This document shows positions 54,592 through 64,000 of a DNA stretch of 64,000 nt, one piece after another. The stretch spans positions 149,743-213,742 of the forward strand of contig PHCE01000003.1 of the NCBI GenBank assembly GCA_002840765.1, in the 5' to 3' direction. Both the position numbers and the translations under genes were made by a program. Each line of letters opens with the position of its first letter. Position 1 is the stretch's first letter. The notes under the pieces were generated by a model. The model was not told the DNA's origin. It made no database searches and worked only from the letters and a program-made list of their open reading frames with translations. This DNA comes from Betaproteobacteria bacterium HGW-Betaproteobacteria-7. GTDB taxonomy: Bacteria; Pseudomonadota; Gammaproteobacteria; Burkholderiales; Rhodocyclaceae.

Positions 54592-56055
54592 ATGCGACTT
54601 TTGCAAAAAGCCCTGACATTTGACGACGTCCTGCTCGTCCCCGCCCATTCCCAGATTCTGCCCCGTGACGTCAGCCTCGCCACGCGCCTGACGCGCAACA
54701 TCACCCTCAACCTGCCGCTACTTTCAGCCGCCATGGATACCGTGACGGAAGGCCGCCTGGCCATCGCCCTGGCCCAGGAAGGTGGTATCGGCATCGTGCA
54801 CAAGAACCTCTCGGCCAAGGCCCAGGCGGCCGAAGTGGCCAAGGTCAAGCGTTTCGAATCCGGCATCCTGCGTGATCCGATTACCGTTTCGCCGATGATG
54901 ACTGTCCGTGACGTCATTGAAATCACCCGCCAGCACAAGATTTCCGGTCTGCCGGTGATCGACAAGAACGGCAAGGTGGTCGGCATCGTGACCAACCGCG
55001 ATCTGCGTTTCGAAACCAATCTCGACCAGCCGGTCAAATTGATCATGACGCCGCGCAAGCGCCTGGTTACGGTCAATGAAGAAGCCAGCGTCGAGGATGC
55101 CAAGGAACTGATTCGCGAGCACCGCCTGGAGCGCGTGCTGGTCATCGACGACGAATATCACTTGCGCGGCCTGATCACCGTCAAGGACATCCTCAAGTCC
55201 ACCGAACATCCGCTGGCCAACAAGGACGCCACCGGCCGCCTGCGTGCCGGCGCTGCCGTCGGCGTTGGTGCCGGTACGGAAGAGCGGGTCGAACTGCTGG
55301 CCGAAGCCGGCGTTGACGTGATCGTCGTCGATACGGCGCACGGCCACTCGCAAGGTGTGCTGGACCGCGTCAACTGGGTCAAGAAGAATTTCCCGCAAAT
55401 TGAGGTCATCGGCGGCAACATTGCCACCGCCGATGCGGCCCGGGCGCTGGTTGCCATGGGTGCCGACGGTGTCAAGGTCGGTATCGGCCCCGGCTCCATC
55501 TGCACGACGCGCATCGTCGCCGGTGTTGGCGTGCCGCAGATCACCGCCATCCAGAATGTTTCCGAATGCCTGAAGGGCACCGGCGTGCCGATGATCGCCG
55601 ACGGCGGCATCCGCTACTCCGGTGACATCGCCAAGGCGATCGCTGCCGGTGCCGACACGGTCATGCTCGGCGGCCTGTTCGCTGGTACCGAGGAAGCGCC
55701 GGGCGATGTCGAGCTGTTCCAGGGGCGCTCGTACAAATCCTACCGCGGCATGGGTTCGCTGGGCGCGATGCAGGCCGGCTCGTCCGACCGCTACTTCCAG
55801 GAAAATACCGGCAACGTCGACAAGTTCGTCCCCGAGGGGATTGAAGGCCGTGTGCCGTACAAGGGTTCGGTGCTCGCCGTGATCCACCAGTTGATGGGCG
55901 GTCTGCGTTCGTCGATGGGCTACCTCGGCAGCCCGACGATTGCCCACATGCACGACAACGCCTGTTTCGTCGAGATCACTTCGGCCGGCATCCGCGAGTC
56001 GCACGTCCACGACGTGCAGATCACCAAGGAAGCGCCGAACTACCACCTCGACTGA
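54592..56055 (+). CDS. guaB: IMP dehydrogenase
   Basis: [16 protein letters not shown] domains, [22 protein letters not shown] active-site loop. Confidence 0.97.
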   Translation: MRLLQKALTFDDVLLVPAHSQILPRDVSLATRLTRNITLNLPLLSAAMDTVTEGRLAIALAQEGGIGIVHKNLSAKAQAAEVAKVKRFESGILRDPITVSPMMTVRDVIEITRQHKISGLPVIDKNGKVVGIVTNRDLRFETNLDQPVKLIMTPRKRLVTVNEEASVEDAKELIREHRLERVLVIDDEYHLRGLITVKDILKSTEHPLANKDATGRLRAGAAVGVGAGTEERVELLAEAGVDVIVVDTAHGHSQGVLDRVNWVKKNFPQIEVIGGNIATADAARALVAMGADGVKVGIGPGSICTTRIVAGVGVPQITAIQNVSECLKGTGVPMIADGGIRYSGDIAKAIAAGADTVMLGGLFAGTEEAPGDVELFQGRSYKSYRGMGSLGAMQAGSSDRYFQENTGNVDKFVPEGIEGRVPYKGSVLAVIHQLMGGLRSSMGYLGSPTIAHMHDNACFVEITSAGIRESHVHDVQITKEAPNYHLD

Positions 56056-56072
56056 TCGTTCCCGTGTCCCAG

Positions 56073-56095
56073 AGGGCGGCTCCGGTAGCCGCCCT
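56073..56095 (+). terminator. GC-rich stem-loop between guaB and guaA
   Basis: GGGCGGCT-ccggt-AGCCGCCC followed by tt. Confidence 0.5.
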
Positions 56096-56116
56096 TATTC
56101 ATTCAAGGCTTTGAAA

Positions 56117-57751
<1,635 letters not shown>

Positions 57752-57968
57752 TCTAACATGACCTCCTTGGACGTCGCTGAACAACCAAAGTTGGCCTAAC
57801 CACCTGATATTCAGCCGGTTGATTGTCTTGGAATGTTTATCCATGTTCAGGCACATCTACCGTCAAATGTCGGTTAGTCTGGCGGTATGAAAAGCGGCGT
57901 TCCGGATCGACGATTTTTTGACCGTCAGGGTGTATGACGGTAAATTGTCGGATCACTTTGGAGGCCGC

Positions 57969-59312
57969 ATGCTTACTGACACCACGCTTAAATCGCTGAA
58001 ACCCAAAGACAAGGCGTACAAGAAAACGGATCGAGACGGCATGTACGTTACCGTCTCGCCAGCTGGCACCATTTCCTTTCGCTACGACTACCGATTGAAC
58101 GGGCGCCGCGAGACGCTGACGATTGGGCGGTACGAGGCTGGGCGGGAAAGCAGGGGGGCAAAAGAACTCGCCGAAGTTGATTACGGCGCAGTCCTGTCGC
58201 TGCAGGATGCAAGGGCGCTACTGGATCGCGCTAGGCGGTCTGTGGAGCAGGGTGATTCGCCGTCTCGCGCCAAGGTCGAAAAACGAACCGCCGCAAATGA
58301 AGCTCTGACCTTTGATGGCTGGGCGCAAAAATATTTCGCCTTCAAGGCCGACCCGAAAAGTGGGGCAGAGCAGTTAGCCGATAGCACCCTGGCGGTGCGT
58401 AAATCTACATATAAGCGCGTCCTGGCAGACAAACTGGGCAAGCTGAAGCTGGAGGAGGTAACGCCGCAGCGGCTAAAGGCGCTGTGCGACGAGGTAAAAG
58501 ATAAGCGCGGCCCTGCTGTGGCGGTGCATGCGCGTGAAATTGTCCTGGCTGTATTTCGCCACGTTCAGAATTCTGGCGTGGCGATTTCAAATCCTGCAGA
58601 GGCAGTCAGGGCCAGCGCCATCGCAACTTTCCAGCCGCGTGACAGGGCGCTAAGCCCAACGGAAGTGCGAAAGTTCTTTGCTGCCGTTGAGGGTGTTCCG
58701 ACAACGCCAACACTTCGACTGGCGTTGAAATTCGTTCTGCTGACTGGCGTTCGCAAAGGGGAATTCATCAACGCCACATGGGACGAAATCGATTTTGAAT
58801 CGGAACGGTGGATCATTCCTGCCGAACGCATGAAGGCCAGAGACGCCCATATCGTTTATTTGTCGGACCAAGCCCTAGATATTCTCACGGCGTTGCGCAC
58901 CTGCTTTGGGGCAAGCCGGTATCTGCACCCTGGTCGATACGACAGCGATATTCCGATCAGTAACGCAACCCTAAACCGCATAATTGATTCCGCTGTGGAG
59001 CGCATCAGGAAAGACGAACCCGATTTCCAAACGTTCGGCGTCCATGATCTGCGCCGCACCTTCAGCACGAGCCTGAACAAAGCCAAATTTGACGAACGCT
59101 GGATTGAGCTGTCACTGGCGCATCGCCCCCGCAATACGATAGCGGCGACCTATAACGTTGCGAATTACGCAACAGAGCGTCGCATCATGCTGCAGTGCTG
59201 GGCTGATATGGTTGATTGCTGGATCAATGGCAATTCAGCGCGTGACGTGATTGCCGAAGCCAAGCGCAAGGCCGCTGAGGTTTTGGACCTGGAAGTGGAC
59301 GAGGATTTGTAG
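57969..59312 (+). CDS. Tyrosine recombinase/integrase (DUF4102 N-terminal domain)
   Basis: LTDTTLKSLKPKDKAYKKTDRDGMYVTVSPAGTISFRYDYRLNGRRETLTIGRYE; C-terminal R..HxxR region (VLLTGVRKGEFINATWDEID; VHDLRRTFSTSL). Confidence 0.95.
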   Translation: MLTDTTLKSLKPKDKAYKKTDRDGMYVTVSPAGTISFRYDYRLNGRRETLTIGRYEAGRESRGAKELAEVDYGAVLSLQDARALLDRARRSVEQGDSPSRAKVEKRTAANEALTFDGWAQKYFAFKADPKSGAEQLADSTLAVRKSTYKRVLADKLGKLKLEEVTPQRLKALCDEVKDKRGPAVAVHAREIVLAVFRHVQNSGVAISNPAEAVRASAIATFQPRDRALSPTEVRKFFAAVEGVPTTPTLRLALKFVLLTGVRKGEFINATWDEIDFESERWIIPAERMKARDAHIVYLSDQALDILTALRTCFGASRYLHPGRYDSDIPISNATLNRIIDSAVERIRKDEPDFQTFGVHDLRRTFSTSLNKAKFDERWIELSLAHRPRNTIAATYNVANYATERRIMLQCWADMVDCWINGNSARDVIAEAKRKAAEVLDLEVDEDL

Positions 59313-59476
59313 CTCGCTGCACAAATTCGCCAACGCAAATCCGGCCACGATAGCTGGGTTGATGGGCTCAAACTAAGTGACGGGACATAACACTGACAGA
59401 GACTGTGCTGATTATGTTGTTGCCTGTACTCTTGATGACGTACTAGCGAAAAGCGAATAAGCCTAATTGGGGGAAT

Positions 59477-60202
59477 ATGGACGACTTGGACTGGCAGTAC
59501 ACCCAGACGGATGATTCAGGCACCGAAAAGTGGTGCGATATCGCTAGGCAGATCGAGTCCGGATTTCTGACGCTGCTCGAGTATTTTGATTCCGACAGTG
59601 ACGGCCTTCAAACGTACCTGGATCAGGTTGCCCTGATTGATTGGTTTCCTATTCCCTATTTGCCGCAATCGGCGGAGGAATACCTTGATGCGGAAGAGAG
59701 GGAATTTGCGGAACTGATCGATAAATTCCCTTTAAAGCCTGAAGTTCTCACGGACAAGAACCGCGTCTTTCGACAAATTATGGTGGTTTATTGCAGTGAA
59801 TTATTGAAGGCAAAGGCCGCACTCAAGGCAGGACTGACGGAAAAAGCATGGTGGCATTGGTCGTGTGCTTGTTATCATCACGGGATGTCACAAGGCTATT
59901 ACTTGAGGACAAAACCAGCGGATGATAAAAGGCGGAATGGGAAACAGGGTGGGCTCGCCAAGGCAGCAAAAAAGCGGCTGGAAGTTCGAAAAGCTTGTAT
60001 TACGCATCTAATAAACAATCGCCCGATGGGTGGTTGGACATCTCCGCAAGCCGCCGTCGATATTGTGGCTCCAATAGTGAAGGATTCGCTTAAAAAGATA
60101 AGCGAAGAGCTCGATGTCGACGCGCTGCTTTACGAATGGTTGAACGATGACCCGGTAGTTCAGCAAGCAGGCGGTTTCAGAATGCGGTGTACAAAGGAAT
60201 GA
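59477..60202 (+). CDS. Uncharacterised island protein
   Basis: 241-aa intact ORF (MDDLDWQYTQTDDSGTEKWCDIARQIESGFLTLLEYF...); no family recognised. Confidence 0.65.
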   Translation: MDDLDWQYTQTDDSGTEKWCDIARQIESGFLTLLEYFDSDSDGLQTYLDQVALIDWFPIPYLPQSAEEYLDAEEREFAELIDKFPLKPEVLTDKNRVFRQIMVVYCSELLKAKAALKAGLTEKAWWHWSCACYHHGMSQGYYLRTKPADDKRRNGKQGGLAKAAKKRLEVRKACITHLINNRPMGGWTSPQAAVDIVAPIVKDSLKKISEELDVDALLYEWLNDDPVVQQAGGFRMRCTKE

Positions 60203-60681
60203 TTGCAGCGAGGTCGATCATTACATCACAGGAGCGACCCGGCAGCCCCACACGATCGCGTGCACCAGCACGCGATGGCTCAAAGCCGAACCGCAATTGA
60301 GCAAAGACACGCAGGGCTCCGCCCGCGAGTTCGCACAACTCAGCTGGTTCCGCACGGGCGATCCGTGTGCACCTGACCTTCCTCCGTTTTTACCATCCGT
60401 GTCGCTCTGGCCAAGCTTGAGTCCGAACGGAATACGACCATAACGCCGCATGTCTCTGTTTTCGGGTGGCTCTGGCCTAGAGCGCGCGCTATTCCTGCGC
60501 CTAGCATTTCCCCTCCGTCGCTTTACCTCATTTAAATACATAAAAACTTGCGAAGACGCCGACCAGCAGGGCGATTCAGGCTGATCCGGTAAGATTTTAC
60601 TGGCGCTAGGCGGTGCTTGTAGTTTCGTACTCCTAAATCATTCGGAAACTGCAATTCCGCAGTGTCCAAATAGGAGTAACC

Positions 60682-60978
60682 ATGCATAACAAAACCCCCA
60701 TGGATGCCGCTTCGCAGCTGGCGAAGATGAGGCAACCTAACCTCGAATGCAGCAGCGCCTTGACCGAGGTGAACTCGATTGCTCAGCCAATCTACAAGGC
60801 ACTGCGCATCCTTCGCATGAAGCAACTGATAGAGCGTACGCAACTGTCGCGTGCAACGCTGTACGGCCTCATGGTGAGTGATCCCACTTTCCCGCGCAAG
60901 ATTAAGTTAACGGCTCGCACAGTTGGTTGGCTTGAAACCGAGGTGGATGCCTGGATCGTATCGCGTGCCTTAGCGTGA
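60682..60978 (+). CDS. AlpA-family phage/island transcriptional regulator
   Basis: ALRILRMKQLIERTQLSRATLYGLMVSDPTFPRKIKLTARTVGWLETEVDAWIVSRALA. Confidence 0.85.
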   Translation: MHNKTPMDAASQLAKMRQPNLECSSALTEVNSIAQPIYKALRILRMKQLIERTQLSRATLYGLMVSDPTFPRKIKLTARTVGWLETEVDAWIVSRALA

Positions 60979-61074
60979 ATCGGAGGAGAAGATGAATTTT
61001 TTTACTCAGATACCTAACCGTCGCCTTCAGTGGCCGGCCGATTTCATCGAACATCTCATGGGAGATGTGGCGCA

Positions 61075-61368
61075 ATGAATCAAGAAGACATCAAACCCAT
61101 CGCGTTTGACCGCTCTGCGCAACTGGATATTCAAACGCTAATCAGCGCTACCAAGGCCATTCAGCCGGTGAAAGCGCCGGCTGAAGAAATTTTTTCCAAG
61201 CTTTACTTGAATGCCAAAGAAGCTCTGGAGCGCGGTGTTACACGTAAAGAGCTGTTGGCAATGTGGGCAAAAAATAAATTCAAGCTGCATCCAGCGAAAT
61301 TCAAGGCTCTGTACAACGCCGAAGCTAGGAAGCGCGGTGACGTTATCGAGAGGGGCGAGAATGATTAA
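61075..61368 (+). CDS. Small uncharacterised island protein
   Basis: MNQEDIKPIAFDRSAQLDIQTLISATKAIQPVKAPAEEIFSKLYLNAKEALERGVTRKELLAMWAKNKFKLHPAKF; overlaps the DUF3987 start. Confidence 0.65.
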   Translation: MNQEDIKPIAFDRSAQLDIQTLISATKAIQPVKAPAEEIFSKLYLNAKEALERGVTRKELLAMWAKNKFKLHPAKFKALYNAEARKRGDVIERGEND

Positions 61369-62755
61369 GCAAGTTTCTCAGTACCCCATCGATGCTTTGG
61401 TCAAGGTAGTGCGCGAGGCTGTCCTGGAAGTGCAACAAAATGTCCAAGCACCGATGCCATTGTGTGCTGTTTCAGCATTATCAACGCTTGCCGCGGCTAC
61501 GCAAGAAAAAATCAAAGTCATTTTGCCTTGGGGGGGTTATCCAAAACAGGTCGGAACGTATTGGGCCGTAATTGCCGAGTCAGGTGAGCGAAAAACTGCT
61601 GTCGATAATATCTTCGGCAGGGAGATTGGGCTGCGCGACCTCGAGCGCAAAAAAACTTACACAGCAGATCTCACCCAGTACGAGACAGAAAACCGTATCT
61701 GGAACATAGGTGAGGGTTCGCTTGTGCGTCAGATTGCGGCTCTGGATAAAAACGGTGAACCAGCAGATGAATTGCGCCAGCAATTGGACGCACATCTCAA
61801 GCGCAAGCCAATGAAACCGAGATTGCGTCGTCTTGTTCGTCAGGACATCAACGAGCGCGCCATAATGGACGCACTTGAAGGAATGGGAGAATCTATTGCC
61901 GTTATCTGTAATGAGGGTGAAATCCTGTTGCGCAGCGCTTTACTGAGCAAACCAAGTCTTCTCAATAAAGCCTGGGATGGTGGTCCGTTCCACTTTGATC
62001 GCAAGGATCACAGCATCGCTGCGGACGATATACGTTCTACGGTTTCACTCATGGTGCAGAGCGCTGTCCTTGAGGCGTATTTGGACAAACGCGGCAAGGT
62101 CGTGCGTGGGTCAGGCTTGTGGGCACGCTTCCTAATATGTTGGCCACCTTCGATGCAAGGTTGGCGCTATACCTCAGCTGTCGAATCGACATGGGAAAGC
62201 CTCGATGCCTACCATGGTCGTATTAAGGAAATCCTGGCCGATGACATGCAGTATGTGTACGAATTCGATGCCGATGCTAAGGCGGAATTCATCACACTAC
62301 TGAATCGGATCGAGGAGGAAATCCGACCGTGGGGAGGGGGGTTGTCTGATATCAGCGATTTTGCCTCGAAGGCGGGTGAGAATACTGCGCGCATCTCGGC
62401 ACTGCTCCATCACGTCAGCCAGCAGCAGGGAAAAATCACGGCTGATACCCTGTACCGTGCTTGGGCTATCGTCCAGTGGCACTTGGAGGAAGCGCAGCGT
62501 ATCTTTTCTCCACAGTTCGGTGTGTCACAGGTTCAGAGCGATGCGCAGTTGCTGGAGTCATACCTACGCAAGCGTTTCTTCGAACTTATTGTTAAAGTAC
62601 TTCCACGCACTGACGTTTTACACTGCGGTCCAATACGTGATTTGGGCCGCTTCAACGCTGCGTTAGATTACCTTGAAGCTCAGGAGAAAATCTGGATTGG
62701 GACTCTGAAGCGTACGAAATTCATCAATCGGGGGCAATACTGGCAGCAGTATTGA
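61361..62755 (+). CDS. DUF3987 (YfjI-like) replication/primase-associated protein
   Basis: YPIDALVKVVREAVLEVQQNVQAPMPLCAVSALSTLAAATQEKIKVILPWG...TYWAVIAESGERKTAVDNIFG...CWPPSMQGWR. Confidence 0.82.
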   Translation: MIKQVSQYPIDALVKVVREAVLEVQQNVQAPMPLCAVSALSTLAAATQEKIKVILPWGGYPKQVGTYWAVIAESGERKTAVDNIFGREIGLRDLERKKTYTADLTQYETENRIWNIGEGSLVRQIAALDKNGEPADELRQQLDAHLKRKPMKPRLRRLVRQDINERAIMDALEGMGESIAVICNEGEILLRSALLSKPSLLNKAWDGGPFHFDRKDHSIAADDIRSTVSLMVQSAVLEAYLDKRGKVVRGSGLWARFLICWPPSMQGWRYTSAVESTWESLDAYHGRIKEILADDMQYVYEFDADAKAEFITLLNRIEEEIRPWGGGLSDISDFASKAGENTARISALLHHVSQQQGKITADTLYRAWAIVQWHLEEAQRIFSPQFGVSQVQSDAQLLESYLRKRFFELIVKVLPRTDVLHCGPIRDLGRFNAALDYLEAQEKIWIGTLKRTKFINRGQYWQQY

Positions 62756-62933
62756 TCCAGCCAGACGGGTAAAACAGGGGAGGTGGAGTGAGCCCCTGTT
62801 TTGGGGTCATGGGTATAGCCATGCGAACTAGGTGCGACCTGCGACGTCGAATTTGACTCATTATGACGTATGAAATCTGGATCGCCACATGAAACGTAAT
62901 CCGAATCAATTTTCCGAAAGTCATCAGATTTGA

Positions 62934-62967
62934 ATGCGATTCGTGCGACTAATCGCACGAATCGCAT
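62934..62967. repeat. Perfect 15-bp inverted repeat (ATGCGATTCGTGCGA-ctaa-TCGCACGAATCGCAT)
   Basis: Direct reading; followed by agttttt. Lies between the DUF3987 gene and the convergent relaxase gene. Confidence 0.9.
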
Positions 62968-63153
62968 AGTTTTTCGGGATGCGGCAGATGGCGGGTTGCT
63001 CAGTTTTACATCCGCGAAGGCACCCTGGCCTCGGTGCCCCCTAGGGGGGCATGACAGGGTCGCTGTCGATTGGATTGATTCTAATGCCATTGGCTATGCG
63101 ACCATTCATGCCATGAGTTGTGGTATCGGTTTGACTGTCTCCCACATCTATCC

Positions 63154-63918
63154 TTAAACAGACGCTATTTCAGATTGCTTGTGGCTCGTTTGCACTTGGC
63201 TTCGCAGTTGACGCTGTCGGTTTGCCACGTACATCCTCTTGTCTTCCTCTGACAGTTGATTGATACGCGCCGGCCCGAGGTGTTGCTCCGGTGTTCGATC
63301 GATGCCTTGTTCCTTGAGCGTTCGGTGATCAACCCTCGCTGTGTGGCCTGCCATTTTCAAAGCAGCGTTTTGCAGCTCGGCACACGTTTTGCGCGTTTGA
63401 ATGAGTTCGTCTCGTAGCGCGAGGCGATTCTTACCACCGCTTTCCTTTTTGCATCCGCCGCGATCCGGCTGCTTGGGGTTGTGGCGGCTAAATGTTTGCT
63501 CGGGTGATCGCTCGATGCCGTCTTGCTTGCGGTCGGAGTACATCAAGTGGAGATGCGTGTTGGTCTTGCCTTCGAGTGCTGATCGAGGCGCATGCATCGC
63601 GAACTGATAAGGCTTGCCCGGGGTCATCGTCTTGATCATGTCCTGGACCAAGGCTTGCTGCTGCTCGCGTGTCAGCTCAGCAGGTAGTGCGATTTCGTGC
63701 TCTCGATAGACAGCACCGTTGGCTCGTTCGTGCTTATCGCCAGCTTTCCAGAACAGGGCCGGATTATCCATTGCCCATGCCGGCATGTTGCCGTGTCCTG
63801 TAGCGAGCAGATCCTCACGGTGGCTGTGTTTGCCTTGTCTTGCAATGTAGGCAGCGTGATTGGCAGCAGTGCCTTTCTTTCCGCTTTTGATCGAGTGATG
63901 GGGTAATCCCCCCGGAAA
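63154..63918 (-). CDS. MobA/MobL-family relaxase; 5' end lacks a recognisable start codon
   Basis: Frame reads FPGGLPHHSIKSGKKGTAANHAAYIARQGKHSHREDLLATGHGNMPAWAMDNPALFWKAGDKHERANGAVYREHEIALPAELTREQQ...TNTHLHLMYSDRKQDG; TAA in frame at 63921-63919. Confidence 0.7.
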   Translation of the reverse strand, partial: FPGGLPHHSIKSGKKGTAANHAAYIARQGKHSHREDLLATGHGNMPAWAMDNPALFWKAGDKHERANGAVYREHEIALPAELTREQQQALVQDMIKTMTPGKPYQFAMHAPRSALEGKTNTHLHLMYSDRKQDGIERSPEQTFSRHNPKQPDRGGCKKESGGKNRLALRDELIQTRKTCAELQNAALKMAGHTARVDHRTLKEQGIDRTPEQHLGPARINQLSEEDKRMYVANRQRQLRSQVQTSHKQSEIASV

Positions 63919-64000
63919 TTAGCGGCAGTTAAAAGTAGAATTTTCTCCACAGCAGCCCGAGGAAGTTTTACATGAAGACGTCACGCTTTTCAGACAGCCA

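Larger units (their letters stand above)
57752..64000. mobile_element. Integrative/mobilisable genomic island at the 3' end of guaA (right end outside window)
   Basis: Tyrosine integrase directly after guaA, AlpA-like regulator, DUF3987 protein, MobA/MobL-type relaxase, and lower GC than the left flank. Confidence 0.82.

Overview
This 64 kb window looks chromosomal and betaproteobacterial. The gene content and repeat style suggest Rhodocyclales/Azonexaceae, but that placement is inference. It is GC-rich and densely coded up to about 57.75 kb. From there to the right edge it is a lower-GC mobile island with its integrase right after the 3' end of guaA.

Main blocks:
- Type II secretion gspF (partial) and gspG, downstream of a flavocytochrome-c sulfide dehydrogenase-like pair.
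- A GlrK/QseG/GlrR-like two-component locus whose response regulator has a degenerate AAA+ domain.
- urtBCDE, separated by about 26 kb from urtA.
- An HvfABCD-type (MNIO/DUF692) RiPP metallophore cluster.
- An acidic amino acid/asparagine operon (binding protein, asparaginase, ABC transporter, MarC, aspartase) with DctB/DctD-like regulators.
- A Fic protein, VapBC and an unknown two-gene cassette.
- A TAXI-TRAP operon.
- Several c-di-GMP and sensory genes.
- A Prx-Grx/flavoprotein disulfide reductase pair.
- A TonB receptor, Hpt and LuxR-type regulator block.
- A housekeeping block (smpB, ratA, ratB, guaB, guaA).

The strongest unexplained signals are regulatory. Two sigma-54 promoters have paired palindromic upstream sites with almost identical geometry (gltI-like operon and TRAP operon). 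A 64-bp promoter block is shared by the separated urtA and urtB. No rRNA, tRNA or CRISPR array was recognised. All calls come from reading the sequence and supplied ORFs; no database search was run.
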